DNA of 64,000 bases from Pseudohalioglobus sediminis (GTDB lineage Bacteria; Pseudomonadota; Gammaproteobacteria; Pseudomonadales; Halieaceae), in contig NZ_VTUX01000007.1 of the NCBI RefSeq assembly GCF_008370495.1, positions 124,001-188,000 on the forward strand. Reading direction: 5' to 3'. This document shows, one piece after another, positions 1 to 8,504 of the stretch. The notes under the pieces were generated by a model. It was not told where the DNA came from, did not search any database, and saw nothing but the letters and a program-made list of their open reading frames with translations. The first letter of the stretch is position 1; each line of letters begins with the position of its first letter. The position numbers and the translations under genes were made by a program.

Positions 1-1131
1 GACATTATCCGCGACGTGGAGGAGTACGCCACCGAGCAGACCGGACGCGGCAAGGGTGCCGAGTCACTTAAATGGTTTATCGGCTACGTGCGCAGCCTGG
101 CCAGGCCCATGGGCAAGGTCTATATGGATATCGGCGAGCCGGTGGTGCTGCCGCAGGCGCCGGACCCGGAAGACAAGCTGGCGTTGTCAAAGATTGCCTT
201 CGAGGTCGCGGTAGAAGCGAATCACGTCACCCCCCTCACCTTTCCCTCGCTGGTTACCATGAGCCTCCTCGGCGCTGCGCCCAAGGCGCTCACCGAGGCG
301 GAAGTAGTGGAAGACCTGAATGCGCTCCTGGGCTGGGCAGAGAGCCGCGGCGTGCGCATATCCCATGATTTCGACCGCAGCTTCGCCGACCAGATGGAAG
401 GCCTGCTGGGCATTATGATCGACGAGAATATCGTCACCCGCTACGACGAGGGGCCGGAAATTGTCTACGGTATCTCGCTGGAGCAACACCCGGTAGCCAG
501 CTACTACCGCAACACCGTGATCCACTTCTTCGTCAACAAGGCAATCATCGAGCTGGCACTCGTACGCGCCAGTGAAGAAACCGGGGCATCGGCACTGGAA
601 TTGTTCTGGCAGGAGGTCGATCACCTGCGGGACTTGTTCAAGTTCGAATTCTTTTATGCGCCCAGCGAAGAATTTCACCGCCAGATTCGCGAGGAAATGT
701 CGCGCTACGGGGACGACTGGGAAGAGTCGCTCGGCCAGGGCGCCGCGGGTTTCGGTAAACTGCTGCAGAACATGACACCGCTGGTTGCCCACGTCACCCT
801 GCTGACCTACGCCGAGGCCTACTCCGTGGTGGCGTCGCTGCTGGCGCGCAAGGAAGGCTATGAATCGCTGGAACTGAACGATTGCGTGTCAGAAGCGCTC
901 ACTTATGGGCGTCAGGCCTACCTGCAGCGCCGCATCTCCAGTGAATCCTCCATCGGCAAACAGCTGTTCAAGAACGGATACCAGATGCTGCAGAGCCGCG
1001 GCCTCACCGAGGGCGGCACCGACAGCCTGAAAGAAGAGCGACGCGAACTGGCGCGCGAGTTGCGCGAACTGTTGCGCCGTATTGAAGTGATTCGCGCAAT
1101 TGGCGTTGCCAACCGGGGCGCTGGGAACTAG
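1..1131 (+). CDS. plsB: Glycerol-3-phosphate 1-O-acyltransferase PlsB, C-terminal part (cut by window start)
   Basis: The frame is open from base 1 and ends at TAG 1129-1131, so the N-terminus lies outside the window. PlsB moves an acyl group onto sn-glycerol-3-phosphate at the inner membrane, the first step of phospholipid synthesis. The visible part (about 376 residues) holds the segment after the catalytic acyltransferase core: a GKVYMDIGEP stretch like the GKVYVRFGEP of PlsB proteins, then a conserved helical region (HVTPLTFPSLVTMSLLG) and a long alpha-helical C-terminus. The catalytic HX4D motif would lie upstream and cannot be seen. The next gene, gpsA, makes the glycerol-3-phosphate substrate, which supports the call. 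The last 30 residues are charged and probably coiled. Confidence 0.75.
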   Translation, partial: DIIRDVEEYATEQTGRGKGAESLKWFIGYVRSLARPMGKVYMDIGEPVVLPQAPDPEDKLALSKIAFEVAVEANHVTPLTFPSLVTMSLLGAAPKALTEAEVVEDLNALLGWAESRGVRISHDFDRSFADQMEGLLGIMIDENIVTRYDEGPEIVYGISLEQHPVASYYRNTVIHFFVNKAIIELALVRASEETGASALELFWQEVDHLRDLFKFEFFYAPSEEFHRQIREEMSRYGDDWEESLGQGAAGFGKLLQNMTPLVAHVTLLTYAEAYSVVASLLARKEGYESLELNDCVSEALTYGRQAYLQRRISSESSIGKQLFKNGYQMLQSRGLTEGGTDSLKEERRELARELRELLRRIEVIRAIGVANRGAGN

Positions 1132-1308
1132 GGCCCGGTCACACTGCGGCAACGCGCCCTGCCGCAATACAAATACAACGCCCTTCGAGGCGCGAGGAGA
1201 AAATTTGCTGATACCAACTATAAAACAGCCCGCCCCGGGAGCACCTGCTTCGCTGGATAGCACAGCAGCAGGCAGCCCGCTACCGGGAGCTGGCCCTGGG
1301 AGATACCT

Positions 1309-2313
1309 ATGCAGCATTTGAATGTAGCCGTATTGGGCGGCGGCTCATGGGGCACCACTGTGGCCTCGCTGGTGGCGCGCAACACCGATGTCAAAATCTG
1401 GGCGCGCGATGCCACTACCGTGGACGAGATCAACAGCGAGCATCGCAACAGTCGCTACCTGCCCGGCGCCACCCTCCATGAAAAGCTGGTGGCGACGCAC
1501 GACATCGCCGAGGCGGTGAGCGATGCCGACGTGGTGGTCATGGGCATCCCATCGCAGAACTTCCGTAACGTCCTGGAGGAGGTGAAGAAACATATCCGCG
1601 CCTGGGTGCCGGTGATCAGCCTGACCAAGGGCCTGGAACTGGACACCCGCATGCGTATGACCGAGATCGTGCAGGAAGTCCTGCCCGGTCACCCGGTCGG
1701 CGTGCTGACCGGCCCCAACCTGGCCAGGGAGATCATGGCCGGGCAGGCGGCTGCGGGTGTCATCGCGATGGAGGATGAGATCATCGTGCAGGCGCTGCAA
1801 GACGTGTTCAAGAGCGGACTGTTTCGCGTGTACACCAACACCGACGTGATCGGCTGCGAGCTCGGTGGTGTGCTGAAGAACATCATCGCCATTGCCGTGG
1901 GCATGGGCGATGGCCAGGGCGCGGGCGACAACACCCGCGCCGCCCTGATAACCCGCGGTCTGGCGGAGGTGAGCCGACTCGGTGTCGCCATGGGCGGCAG
2001 GCCGGAGACATTCTCAGGCCTCGCGGGCATGGGGGACATGATCGCAACCTGTACCAGCCCACAGAGCCGCAACCGCCATGTCGGCATCGAACTCGGCAAA
2101 GGGCGCGATATGGAAGACATCATCGAGGAAATGACGATGGTCGCGGAAGGCGCCAAGAGCGCCCCGGCGGTCATGGCTCTGGCCCGGAAATATGATGTAG
2201 AAATGCCGATCGCCTCTGACGTCTACAGAGTGCTGTCCGGCGACGCCACTGCAAGCCGCGCCTTCCGCGGCCTGTTGCGCGTTGAAGCCGGGGCGGAATC
2301 GGAACCCGGCTGA
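1309..2313 (+). CDS. gpsA: NAD(P)-dependent glycerol-3-phosphate dehydrogenase
   Basis: GpsA reduces dihydroxyacetone phosphate to sn-glycerol-3-phosphate in the cytoplasm for phospholipid synthesis. The 334-residue product has the N-terminal dinucleotide-binding motif VLGGGSWGTT (about residues 5-15), the ISLTKGLE segment, the GPNLAREI loop and the catalytic-lysine region CELGGVLKNIIAIA (about residue 190), followed by the SGLAGMGDMIATCTS motif. Length and domain order are normal for the family. ATG 1309 is preceded by GGGAG with about 8 bases of spacing. The gene lies 177 bp after plsB on the same strand. The reading frame stays open after the TGA through a 15-bp tandem repeat (see the repeat entry). 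Confidence 0.97.
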   Translation: MQHLNVAVLGGGSWGTTVASLVARNTDVKIWARDATTVDEINSEHRNSRYLPGATLHEKLVATHDIAEAVSDADVVVMGIPSQNFRNVLEEVKKHIRAWVPVISLTKGLELDTRMRMTEIVQEVLPGHPVGVLTGPNLAREIMAGQAAAGVIAMEDEIIVQALQDVFKSGLFRVYTNTDVIGCELGGVLKNIIAIAVGMGDGQGAGDNTRAALITRGLAEVSRLGVAMGGRPETFSGLAGMGDMIATCTSPQSRNRHVGIELGKGRDMEDIIEEMTMVAEGAKSAPAVMALARKYDVEMPIASDVYRVLSGDATASRAFRGLLRVEAGAESEPG

Positions 2314-2320
2314 GGCGCAG

Positions 2321-2395
2321 CCCGACCGAGCGCGGCCCGACCGAACGCGGCCCGACCGAACGCGGCCCGTCCGAACGCGGCCCGTCCGATTCTGG
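2321..2395 (+). repeat. Five tandem copies of a 15-bp unit after gpsA
   Basis: Five head-to-tail 15-bp units start 7 bases after the gpsA stop. The unit is CCCGACCGAACGCGG with single-base variants (first copy GAG for GAA, last two CCCGT for CCCGA, final copy ending ATTCTGG). A run of seven T follows at 2398-2404. Fifteen bases is a multiple of three, and the gpsA frame remains open across the array, coding an Ala-Arg-Pro-Asn-Ala-type repeat behind the TGA. Confidence 0.9.
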
Positions 2396-2435
2396 CGTTT
2401 TTTTGCTCACTAGGGCAATATAAGCTCATATAACT

Positions 2436-2516
2436 GTAGGAGCGGCTACAGCCGCGATAAGGTTTGGGCAAACCGGGTACTGGCCGACAGGTGATCGCGG
2501 CCATAGTCGTTCCTGC
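2436..2516 (+). repeat. REP pair in inverted orientation (REPIN)
   Basis: A forward REP element (2436-2458, core GGAGCGGCTACAGCC) is followed about 35 bases later by a degenerate reverse copy (2494-2516, ATCGCGGCCATAGTCGTTCC). The same element recurs at 24.2-24.6, 47.9 and 58.3 kb. The inverted pair sits in the gap between gpsA and the PBP7 gene. Confidence 0.85.
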
Positions 2517-2550
2517 AAACAAAACAAAAACATAACGGACGTGTAAGACC

Positions 2551-3390
2551 ATGAGAATAGCCAAGACGCTAGCCGTTTCTGTGGCCATGTGGGCGCTCGC
2601 TTCGACAGCGGCCCACGCCGGCACCTCGAAATTCACTGATCTGCCCGGCAACCCCGAGCTCAAATCTGCCTCTGCGTTGGTCATGGATGATGAAGGCAAC
2701 GTGATTTACGGCAAGGACGTGAACGCCGTGCGCCCTATCGCCTCGATCACCAAGCTGATGACAGCCATGGTGGTGCTGGATGCAGGCCTGTCGCTGGATG
2801 AAAAGATCACCATCACCAAGGCGGATCGCGACCTGATTCGGCTCACCGGTTCACGCCTGCAATACGGTGCCAGCCTCAGTCGCCGGGAGATGATCCTGCT
2901 GGCGCTGATGTCCTCGGAGAATCGCGCCGCCACTGCCCTTGGACGCACCTACCCCGGCGGCATGGAAAACTTCATCGCGCACATGAACCGCAAGGCCAGG
3001 GCCCTGGGCATGCAGAACACCCGCTTCGCCGACCCGGCCGGGCTCAAGGCCGAGAACGTGTCTACCGCTGCGGACCTGGCGCGAATGGTGAAGGCCGCAG
3101 AAGCCTACCCCCTGATCACCGAGGCCTCCACGACCACACGCATGGATGTCTACCCGTTCAAGGGCCGCGGACACCTGACCTACGGCAATACCAACCGACT
3201 GTTGAAAAATGCCAGCTGGGATATCGAACTGTCCAAGACAGGCTATATCAACGAGGCTGGACGCTGCCTGGTAATGAACGCCACTATCGAGGGCGAGGAC
3301 GTTTCCATCGTGCTGCTCAACTCCTTTGGCAAGCTGACGCCTTTCGGCGATTCCAACCGACTGCGCAAGTGGATGCTGGCAAGTAGCTGA
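2551..3390 (+). CDS. pbpG: D-alanyl-D-alanine endopeptidase, PBP7 type (peptidase S11)
   Basis: A periplasmic serine peptidase that cuts D-Ala cross-links in peptidoglycan. Residues 1-23 form a signal peptide ending AAHA. All three penicillin-binding motifs are present: SITK with nucleophile Ser65 and Lys68, SEN at 122-124, and KTG at 229-231. The 279-residue length fits the short PBP7/PbpG class, which lacks the C-terminal membrane-anchor helix of PBP5. ATG 2551 gives an immediate signal peptide. The stop overlaps a possible ATG of the next frame (TGATG at 3388-3392). Confidence 0.9.
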   Translation: MRIAKTLAVSVAMWALASTAAHAGTSKFTDLPGNPELKSASALVMDDEGNVIYGKDVNAVRPIASITKLMTAMVVLDAGLSLDEKITITKADRDLIRLTGSRLQYGASLSRREMILLALMSSENRAATALGRTYPGGMENFIAHMNRKARALGMQNTRFADPAGLKAENVSTAADLARMVKAAEAYPLITEASTTTRMDVYPFKGRGHLTYGNTNRLLKNASWDIELSKTGYINEAGRCLVMNATIEGEDVSIVLLNSFGKLTPFGDSNRLRKWMLASS

Positions 3391-3398
3391 TGAACCCG

Positions 3399-3443
3399 GT
3401 CATTCCCGCGCCGGCGGTTATCCGCCATTGCGGAATCCGGGAA
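3399..3443 (+). repeat. Imperfect palindromic repeat (ATTCCCG...CGGGAA type)
   Basis: Nested inverted arms: outer TTCCCG (3403-3408) with CGGGAA (3438-3443), inner GGCGG (3413-3417) with CCGCC (3422-3426) and a TTAT loop. The left edge GTCATTCCCGCG matches the dispersed palindrome common in many bacterial genomes. A cleaner relative lies at 48960-48979. It occupies the stretch between the pbpG stop and the likely start of the next gene. Confidence 0.55.
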
Positions 3444-3485
3444 CAGCGGGCGGGACGTGCCACCGCGTACTCGCTCCCGCCCATT

Positions 3486-4193
3486 GTGGGCGTTACCTCA
3501 ATAAAGTTTGCCGTACCTGTTCTGGCCGCCCTCCTCCTTGCAACACCAGCCCTGGCCAGGGAAGAACCCAAACCTCTTATGCAGGCTTTCCTCGGCAGCC
3601 TCAAACTCGACGACCAGACCGCCAGCTGGGACGATGTCAGCGATGAAGACGTCGACGTGGAATTCCCGTCATCACTGCCCAGTGGCGGCATCGAGGCCGA
3701 ATACCGCTATGGCGGCAACGATGCCTTCGGGTGGGGCATCAACTCTGGCGGCAGCATCGGCTGGAAGAACAGCGACACACGCATTTCCGGCGGATTTTCC
3801 GGTGACACCGGTGGCGTCATACGCTTCGACTTCGACAATTCGCTGTTTATCGGTGAATTGCACCTCGGTGGATATGCCCGCGCCCACCTGGGCCCGCGTG
3901 TTTCAGTCTACGCCGCCGCCGGCCCCATGATCATGTACGGTCGACACAAGGTAGAAGAGGAGGATGTGGCCGCGCCGACGGCAGAGCGGGAGGTCGAGAT
4001 CAGCACCAGCGAAGAATCCAGTTTCGCTTTTGGCTACTACAGCCGCGCCGGCATCGACTTCCAATACAGCCCCGGGCAGCACCTTGGCCTGGGCGTGCGC
4101 TACATGGCCGCGAAAATGGATTTCGACGACACCGTCGGCACACTGGACCTGCGTGGCCCGCAGTTCGTTTTCACCTATAGTGCACAACTTTAG
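3486..4193 (+). CDS. Outer-membrane beta-barrel protein, unknown function
   Basis: From GTG 3486 the product is 235 residues with a clean signal peptide (SIKFAVPVLAALLLATPALA). The mature protein has alternating hydrophobic/polar strands rich in Gly, Tyr and Phe and ends ...FVFTYSAQL, with a terminal aromatic pattern typical of barrels. An acidic loop (DVSDEDVDVEF, about mature residue 20) and a Glu-rich loop (about residue 150) stand out. The frame is open back to ATG 3390, which overlaps the pbpG stop as TGATG. That start would put about 32 residues, encoded by the palindromic repeat, before the signal peptide, so GTG 3486 is preferred but not certain. I do not recognise a specific family. 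Confidence 0.7.
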   Translation: MGVTSIKFAVPVLAALLLATPALAREEPKPLMQAFLGSLKLDDQTASWDDVSDEDVDVEFPSSLPSGGIEAEYRYGGNDAFGWGINSGGSIGWKNSDTRISGGFSGDTGGVIRFDFDNSLFIGELHLGGYARAHLGPRVSVYAAAGPMIMYGRHKVEEEDVAAPTAEREVEISTSEESSFAFGYYSRAGIDFQYSPGQHLGLGVRYMAAKMDFDDTVGTLDLRGPQFVFTYSAQL

Positions 4194-4312
4194 CGCAGGG
4201 ACTTCAGCGCTGTTGGTAAAACAGGGGCAATGGCCATTGCCGGGCGCGGCCACTTTTGACTGCGAGTGGTATAACTGCTATCTACACTACTGTGCCCTGT
4301 GGGAACTCAAAT

Positions 4313-5866
4313 ATGAATAACCGAAGCAGCGGTTTCGACCTGGCCTTGACCTGTTTCCTGCTGTGTGTGCTCGGGCTGCTGGCTGGCTGCAGCACAGCAA
4401 CGCTTGAACGAGACGCACCTGCGAAGGCGCTATCTCGCGCCCTGCCGCCGGCCAGTTCCGGGCCGCTGGCTGCGATGGCTGCCGATATTCGTGCCGATCA
4501 CGGCACCGAGTTTTCCGGTTTCCACATTCTCGACAGCAGCCGTGAAGGCCTCATGTGGCGCCTGGCCCTGATCGACTCCGCCACCACCTCACTGGATATA
4601 CAGACCTACCTCTGGTATCCCGATTCCAGCGGCCTGCTACTTCTGGAGCGCGCCATACTCGCGGCTGAGCGCGGCGTAAAAGTGCGCCTGATTGTGGATG
4701 ACCTGATCCTGCAAGGGCATGACCAGGTGATCGCCAACCTGCACGCCGCACCCAATATTGATTTCGGCATCTTCAACCCCTGGGAAGGCCGCAGCTCGCT
4801 GCTGGACCGGGCCGGTGAGATGATCGCGCAGATGGAGCGCCTCAACATCCGCATGCACGACAAACTGATGATTGTCGACGGCCGTGCCGTGATTATCGGC
4901 GGCCGCAACATTGGCGACCATTATTTCGGCCTGAACAAGATCTACAACTTCCACGACACCGATTTGCTGGGCGTTGGCCATATCGCCCTCGAAGCCAATG
5001 ACATGTTTGACCATTTCTGGAACAGTGAATGGGTCGCCACCGCCGATGCGCTTAGCACCAAGCCGGACCTCGCCATTGCCCGCCAGCAACGCCGCAACAT
5101 CCAGCAGGCTGTGGCCACGGCCCCCGAACTATCGGCTTTTCCGCGCGAACCAAAGCAATGGGATGCAGAACTCAAGGCCCTGCCGGATGAGCTGCACCCT
5201 GGTCGCAGCAAACTGGTCTACGACGAGGCAGCGCGGGAACAGATTTCGCAGAAGATGGCCGGCAGCATGTTCAATTTTTTCAACATCGCCGAACAGGAAT
5301 TGCTGATACAAAACGCCTATGTGATCCCGGGTGACGATGCCATGGAATTCATAGAGCAAAAAGTTGAAGCCGGCGTAAAAATCCGCCTGCTCACCAATTC
5401 ACTGGCTTCACATGACGTTCCCGCGGTGAACAGCCACTATGAGAAGTGGCGTGGCAAATTCGTGAACGCGGGAATAGAGCTCTGGGAATTCAGGCCCGAC
5501 CCCGCCATACAGGCCACCGTGGTCGACGTGCCGCCCGTGAAGGCGGAATTTACCGGCCTGCACAGCAAGTGCGCCGTGGCCGACCGCAGGTATGTCTTCG
5601 TCGGCTCCATGAATATGGATCCACGCTCCCGGGCTATTAATACCGAGATGGGCGCCATGGTCGACTCTCCGGGGCTCGCCGCTGAAATGGCGGCGATTAT
5701 CGAACGCAACATGAGCGGCGAGAATGCCTGGCAAGTCAAGATGGATGACGCCGGCAAGCTGTACTGGGAAAACAGTGAGGAGCGCGTAAGCAGGCAACCT
5801 GCCCGCGACGGTATGCAGCGCCTTATGAACACCCTGATGAAGCTTGGGCCGCAGGAGCAATACTGA
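4313..5866 (+). CDS. Phospholipase D family lipoprotein (ClsC/YmdC-like)
   Basis: Two PLD catalytic motifs are visible: HDKLMIVDGRAVIIGGRN (about residue 180) and HSKCAVADRRYVFVGSMN (about residue 425). Each has the HxKx4D core. Families of this layout transfer phosphatidyl groups, for example cardiolipin synthases, or hydrolyse phosphodiesters. From ATG 4313 the protein is 517 residues and begins with a lipoprotein signal ending LLAGC. A frame-open TTG at 4256 would delay the signal peptide and is unlikely. The downstream gene starts within a few bases. A periplasmic or membrane-tethered role in phospholipid remodelling is inferred; the substrate is not known. Confidence 0.85.
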   Translation: MNNRSSGFDLALTCFLLCVLGLLAGCSTATLERDAPAKALSRALPPASSGPLAAMAADIRADHGTEFSGFHILDSSREGLMWRLALIDSATTSLDIQTYLWYPDSSGLLLLERAILAAERGVKVRLIVDDLILQGHDQVIANLHAAPNIDFGIFNPWEGRSSLLDRAGEMIAQMERLNIRMHDKLMIVDGRAVIIGGRNIGDHYFGLNKIYNFHDTDLLGVGHIALEANDMFDHFWNSEWVATADALSTKPDLAIARQQRRNIQQAVATAPELSAFPREPKQWDAELKALPDELHPGRSKLVYDEAAREQISQKMAGSMFNFFNIAEQELLIQNAYVIPGDDAMEFIEQKVEAGVKIRLLTNSLASHDVPAVNSHYEKWRGKFVNAGIELWEFRPDPAIQATVVDVPPVKAEFTGLHSKCAVADRRYVFVGSMNMDPRSRAINTEMGAMVDSPGLAAEMAAIIERNMSGENAWQVKMDDAGKLYWENSEERVSRQPARDGMQRLMNTLMKLGPQEQY

Positions 5867-5870
5867 TCTC

Positions 5871-7175
5871 GTGAGTAATTACACCCTGCCAGCTGGCCCC
5901 ATGGTCACGCCCCCCTGGCGCAGTGCCTTGCTGCTCCCGTTACTGGTGCTGCTCACGGCCTGTGCCATTCGTCCGTACCAGGGCCAGCAGCTTGCCCAGG
6001 CCGGGTTTCTGGACAGAGTCGTGGTGCAGGAGATTGGCGGCATCACCATCAGTGCCGCGGTACCCGACGCGGAGGAAACCGAGGCACTGACAGGGCTCGA
6101 TCTTTACGCGCAGGGTATCCAGCCGGTGTGGCTGCGGGTGGAGAACAACAGCCCAACCCGATCGCGGCTGGCATTGTGGAGCATCGACAGGGACTATTTC
6201 TCGCCCATCGAAGTAGCGTACATGAACCGCAGGCCGTACTCTCGCCAGGGTTACGATGCCATGCAGCGCTGGTTTTACCAGAATGCCTTACCGCGCTTCA
6301 CCGAGTCGGGCGGGGTTAGCGAGGGGCTGGTGTTCACCCATCTCCGGCCCGGGACCAAGGGCTTCAACCTGACTGTCTTTGCCAACAAGACCGCGCATGA
6401 CTTCACCTTCTTCGTGCCACTCCCCGGTTTCGTGCCGGACTTCATGGAAGTTGATTTCACCGCACTGTATGCGGACAGCGAGCTGCGTGATCTGGCAGTG
6501 GGTGAGCTGCGACCGGTGCTGGAGAATGAGCTGGGCTGCTGCGCCACCGATGCCAGCGGGGAACTGGATGGCGCGCCACTCAATACTGTGCTGATCGGAA
6601 CCGGCCAGGCCGTGCGCCGTGCCATGCTGCGCGGAGAGTGGGATGAGATGCGTTCCGACGACCCCCGACGCATCTGGGCACAAGCGCAGAACTTCCAGGG
6701 GCGCCCCCCGGATGCCGTGTTCAGCAAGAGCCGGCGCGACGGCGATGAACGCATACAGCTGTTACTGTGGATGTCTCCCTGGCAGTTGCAGGGCACACCG
6801 GTGTGGGTTGGTACAGCGGCCTATCTCACCGTGAATCACGGACTGGGCGGGCCTGCTGAGCTGGACGCCATGCTGCGGGACGTGAAGTTCCTGCGCCGCT
6901 TTGCGCAGGAGAGTGTAACGGCGGACCTCGACAGCGCCCAGCGCTTCCTGCTGCAGAATATCTGGTACAACGGGTCCCTGGCCCTGACCGGCAATGTGCG
7001 CGGCATGCCGCCGGTGACGGTAGACAATCCCCGCGTGGGCTTTGGCGGCGTCGCCTACTTTACCGACGGCTTCCGACTTGTCGCAGTACTGTCGGAAGAA
7101 CCGCGGGCACTGGATGAAACGCAGTTCGTATACGACGTGGTGCTGGACGAACTCCTGTCTGGAGAGAACCCATGA
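5871..7175 (+). CDS. LssY_C-domain lipoprotein
   Basis: The 434-residue product begins with a hydrophobic segment and lipobox (LLVLLTAC), so it is probably an outer- or inner-membrane lipoprotein. The C-terminal two thirds match the LssY C-terminal domain: PLNTVLIGTG, a GEWDE segment, RIQLLLWMSPWQLQGTPVWVG and a late YFTDGFRLV segment. In LssY this domain follows a PAP2/DedA-type membrane part, which is absent here. The function of LssY_C is not established. GTG 5871 is 13 bases after AGGAG (5853-5857); ATG 5901 is the other possible start. It overlaps the next, paralogous gene by 4 bases (ATGA), so the two are translationally coupled. Confidence 0.75.
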   Translation: MSNYTLPAGPMVTPPWRSALLLPLLVLLTACAIRPYQGQQLAQAGFLDRVVVQEIGGITISAAVPDAEETEALTGLDLYAQGIQPVWLRVENNSPTRSRLALWSIDRDYFSPIEVAYMNRRPYSRQGYDAMQRWFYQNALPRFTESGGVSEGLVFTHLRPGTKGFNLTVFANKTAHDFTFFVPLPGFVPDFMEVDFTALYADSELRDLAVGELRPVLENELGCCATDASGELDGAPLNTVLIGTGQAVRRAMLRGEWDEMRSDDPRRIWAQAQNFQGRPPDAVFSKSRRDGDERIQLLLWMSPWQLQGTPVWVGTAAYLTVNHGLGGPAELDAMLRDVKFLRRFAQESVTADLDSAQRFLLQNIWYNGSLALTGNVRGMPPVTVDNPRVGFGGVAYFTDGFRLVAVLSEEPRALDETQFVYDVVLDELLSGENP

Positions 7176-8434
7176 GGGCTGGCAAGCTACTGGCGCTGGC
7201 GGCCGCTTGCCTGGCACTGGGCCTGGGCCAGGCGGCCCGGGCCACCGAAGTAAGCGAACTGTTTCAAGGCAAGCAGGTGCCGCCCCCCAACCAGCGTATC
7301 CAGGTGCAGCGCCAGGGCGACATAGTGGTTGCCACTGCGGTGCCGAGCGCCGCCGAAACCCGGGAGATCTTCGGCGTGGACCTGTACAAGAAGAACGTGC
7401 AGCCAGTTTGGATTCAGTTGGAGAATCGCAGGAACGTGCCGGTGCTGCTGACGCCCATGGGCGTGGACCAGGCCTATTTCACCCCTCGCGAAACGGCGAA
7501 TCGCGGTCGTGAAGTCAGCGTGGGGGCGCGCGCGCAGGATTTTGAGAAGCGCGGACACCTGCGCCTGGCGGTCAGGGCCAACAGCATCCAGTCGGGCTAC
7601 ATCTTCACCCGGGTCGACGAGGGCACCAAGTCGTTTAACGTTGACATCGTGAGCGAGGATGACGCGCAGTTGATGACGTTTTTCGTCCCCGTGCCGGGCC
7701 TGAAAATAGATCACTATGAAAAGGAATGGGACAAGCTCTTCCCCGAGGACCAGATCAGGGACGTGTCATTGCCAGAGCTGGTGGCAGAGCTGGAGTCCAT
7801 GCCCTGCTGTGTAGTAGACGCCAAAGGCAAGAACCGCGGCGACCCACTCAACCTGGTGCTCATTGGCGACAATCTCGATCTCTACTACGCCTTTCTGCGC
7901 GCCGGCTGGGACGAAACCGAGACCATTCACGGGGCCTCCCTGTGGAAAACCGCCGCGTCCGCGCTGACAGGCGGTCTGTATCGCTACTCACCGGTAAGCG
8001 CGCTGTATGTGTTCGGCAGGGCACAGGACGCCGCTTTCCAGCGTGCCCGCACCAGTATCCATGAGCGCAACCATCTGCGCATCTGGATGACGCCGTTGCG
8101 CTACGAGGGAAAACCGGTCTGGATCGGTCAGATCAGCCGCGATATCGGCGTGCGCCTGACCTGGAAGACCATCACCACGCACAAGATCGACCCGGACGTG
8201 GACGAAACCCGCGAGTTCCTGCTGGAAGACCTGGCCTACGCGCAGTCTCTCAAGGGCTATGGTTACGTTGCCGGGGTGGGCGCAGCCAGCTACGACGCTC
8301 CAAGGGGGAACCTCACGGGTGACCCCTATTTTACAGATGGCAAACGCCTGGTGCTGTGGATCGCCGAGGAACCCACAGGGCTGGATGAAATTGAGGTTAT
8401 GGTCCTGACGAGCCCGGCAGAGTCAGGCCAGTAA
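7172..8434 (+). CDS. Exported LssY_C-domain protein (tandem paralogue)
   Basis: A 420-residue secreted protein with a classical signal peptide ending RATE. It shares its layout with the previous gene: an early VATAVPSAAETREIFGVDLY segment (compare ISAAVPDAEETEALTGLDLY there), then PLNLVLIGDN, AGWDETETIHG, LRIWMTPLRYEGKPVWIG, HKIDPDVDETREFL and YFTDGKRLVLW. This copy keeps the LssY_C motifs better and is probably the less diverged one. GGAG lies 7 bases before ATG 7172, and the start overlaps the upstream stop (ATGA). No lipobox, so it is likely free in the periplasm while its partner is lipid-anchored. Confidence 0.8.
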   Translation: MRAGKLLALAAACLALGLGQAARATEVSELFQGKQVPPPNQRIQVQRQGDIVVATAVPSAAETREIFGVDLYKKNVQPVWIQLENRRNVPVLLTPMGVDQAYFTPRETANRGREVSVGARAQDFEKRGHLRLAVRANSIQSGYIFTRVDEGTKSFNVDIVSEDDAQLMTFFVPVPGLKIDHYEKEWDKLFPEDQIRDVSLPELVAELESMPCCVVDAKGKNRGDPLNLVLIGDNLDLYYAFLRAGWDETETIHGASLWKTAASALTGGLYRYSPVSALYVFGRAQDAAFQRARTSIHERNHLRIWMTPLRYEGKPVWIGQISRDIGVRLTWKTITTHKIDPDVDETREFLLEDLAYAQSLKGYGYVAGVGAASYDAPRGNLTGDPYFTDGKRLVLWIAEEPTGLDEIEVMVLTSPAESGQ

Positions 8435-8504
8435 GCCTACCCCGGTGGGCAGGCCGGGCCGCATTTGCGTTCCCCGGGATCTGCCTTTCCTTTAAACTGG
8501 TGCC

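Noticed and set aside
4256-4284. Promoter TTGACT with TATAAC for the phospholipase-D gene
   Set aside because: The spacing to TATAAC is only 8 bases. At 17 bases the hexamer is TATCTA, a poor -10.
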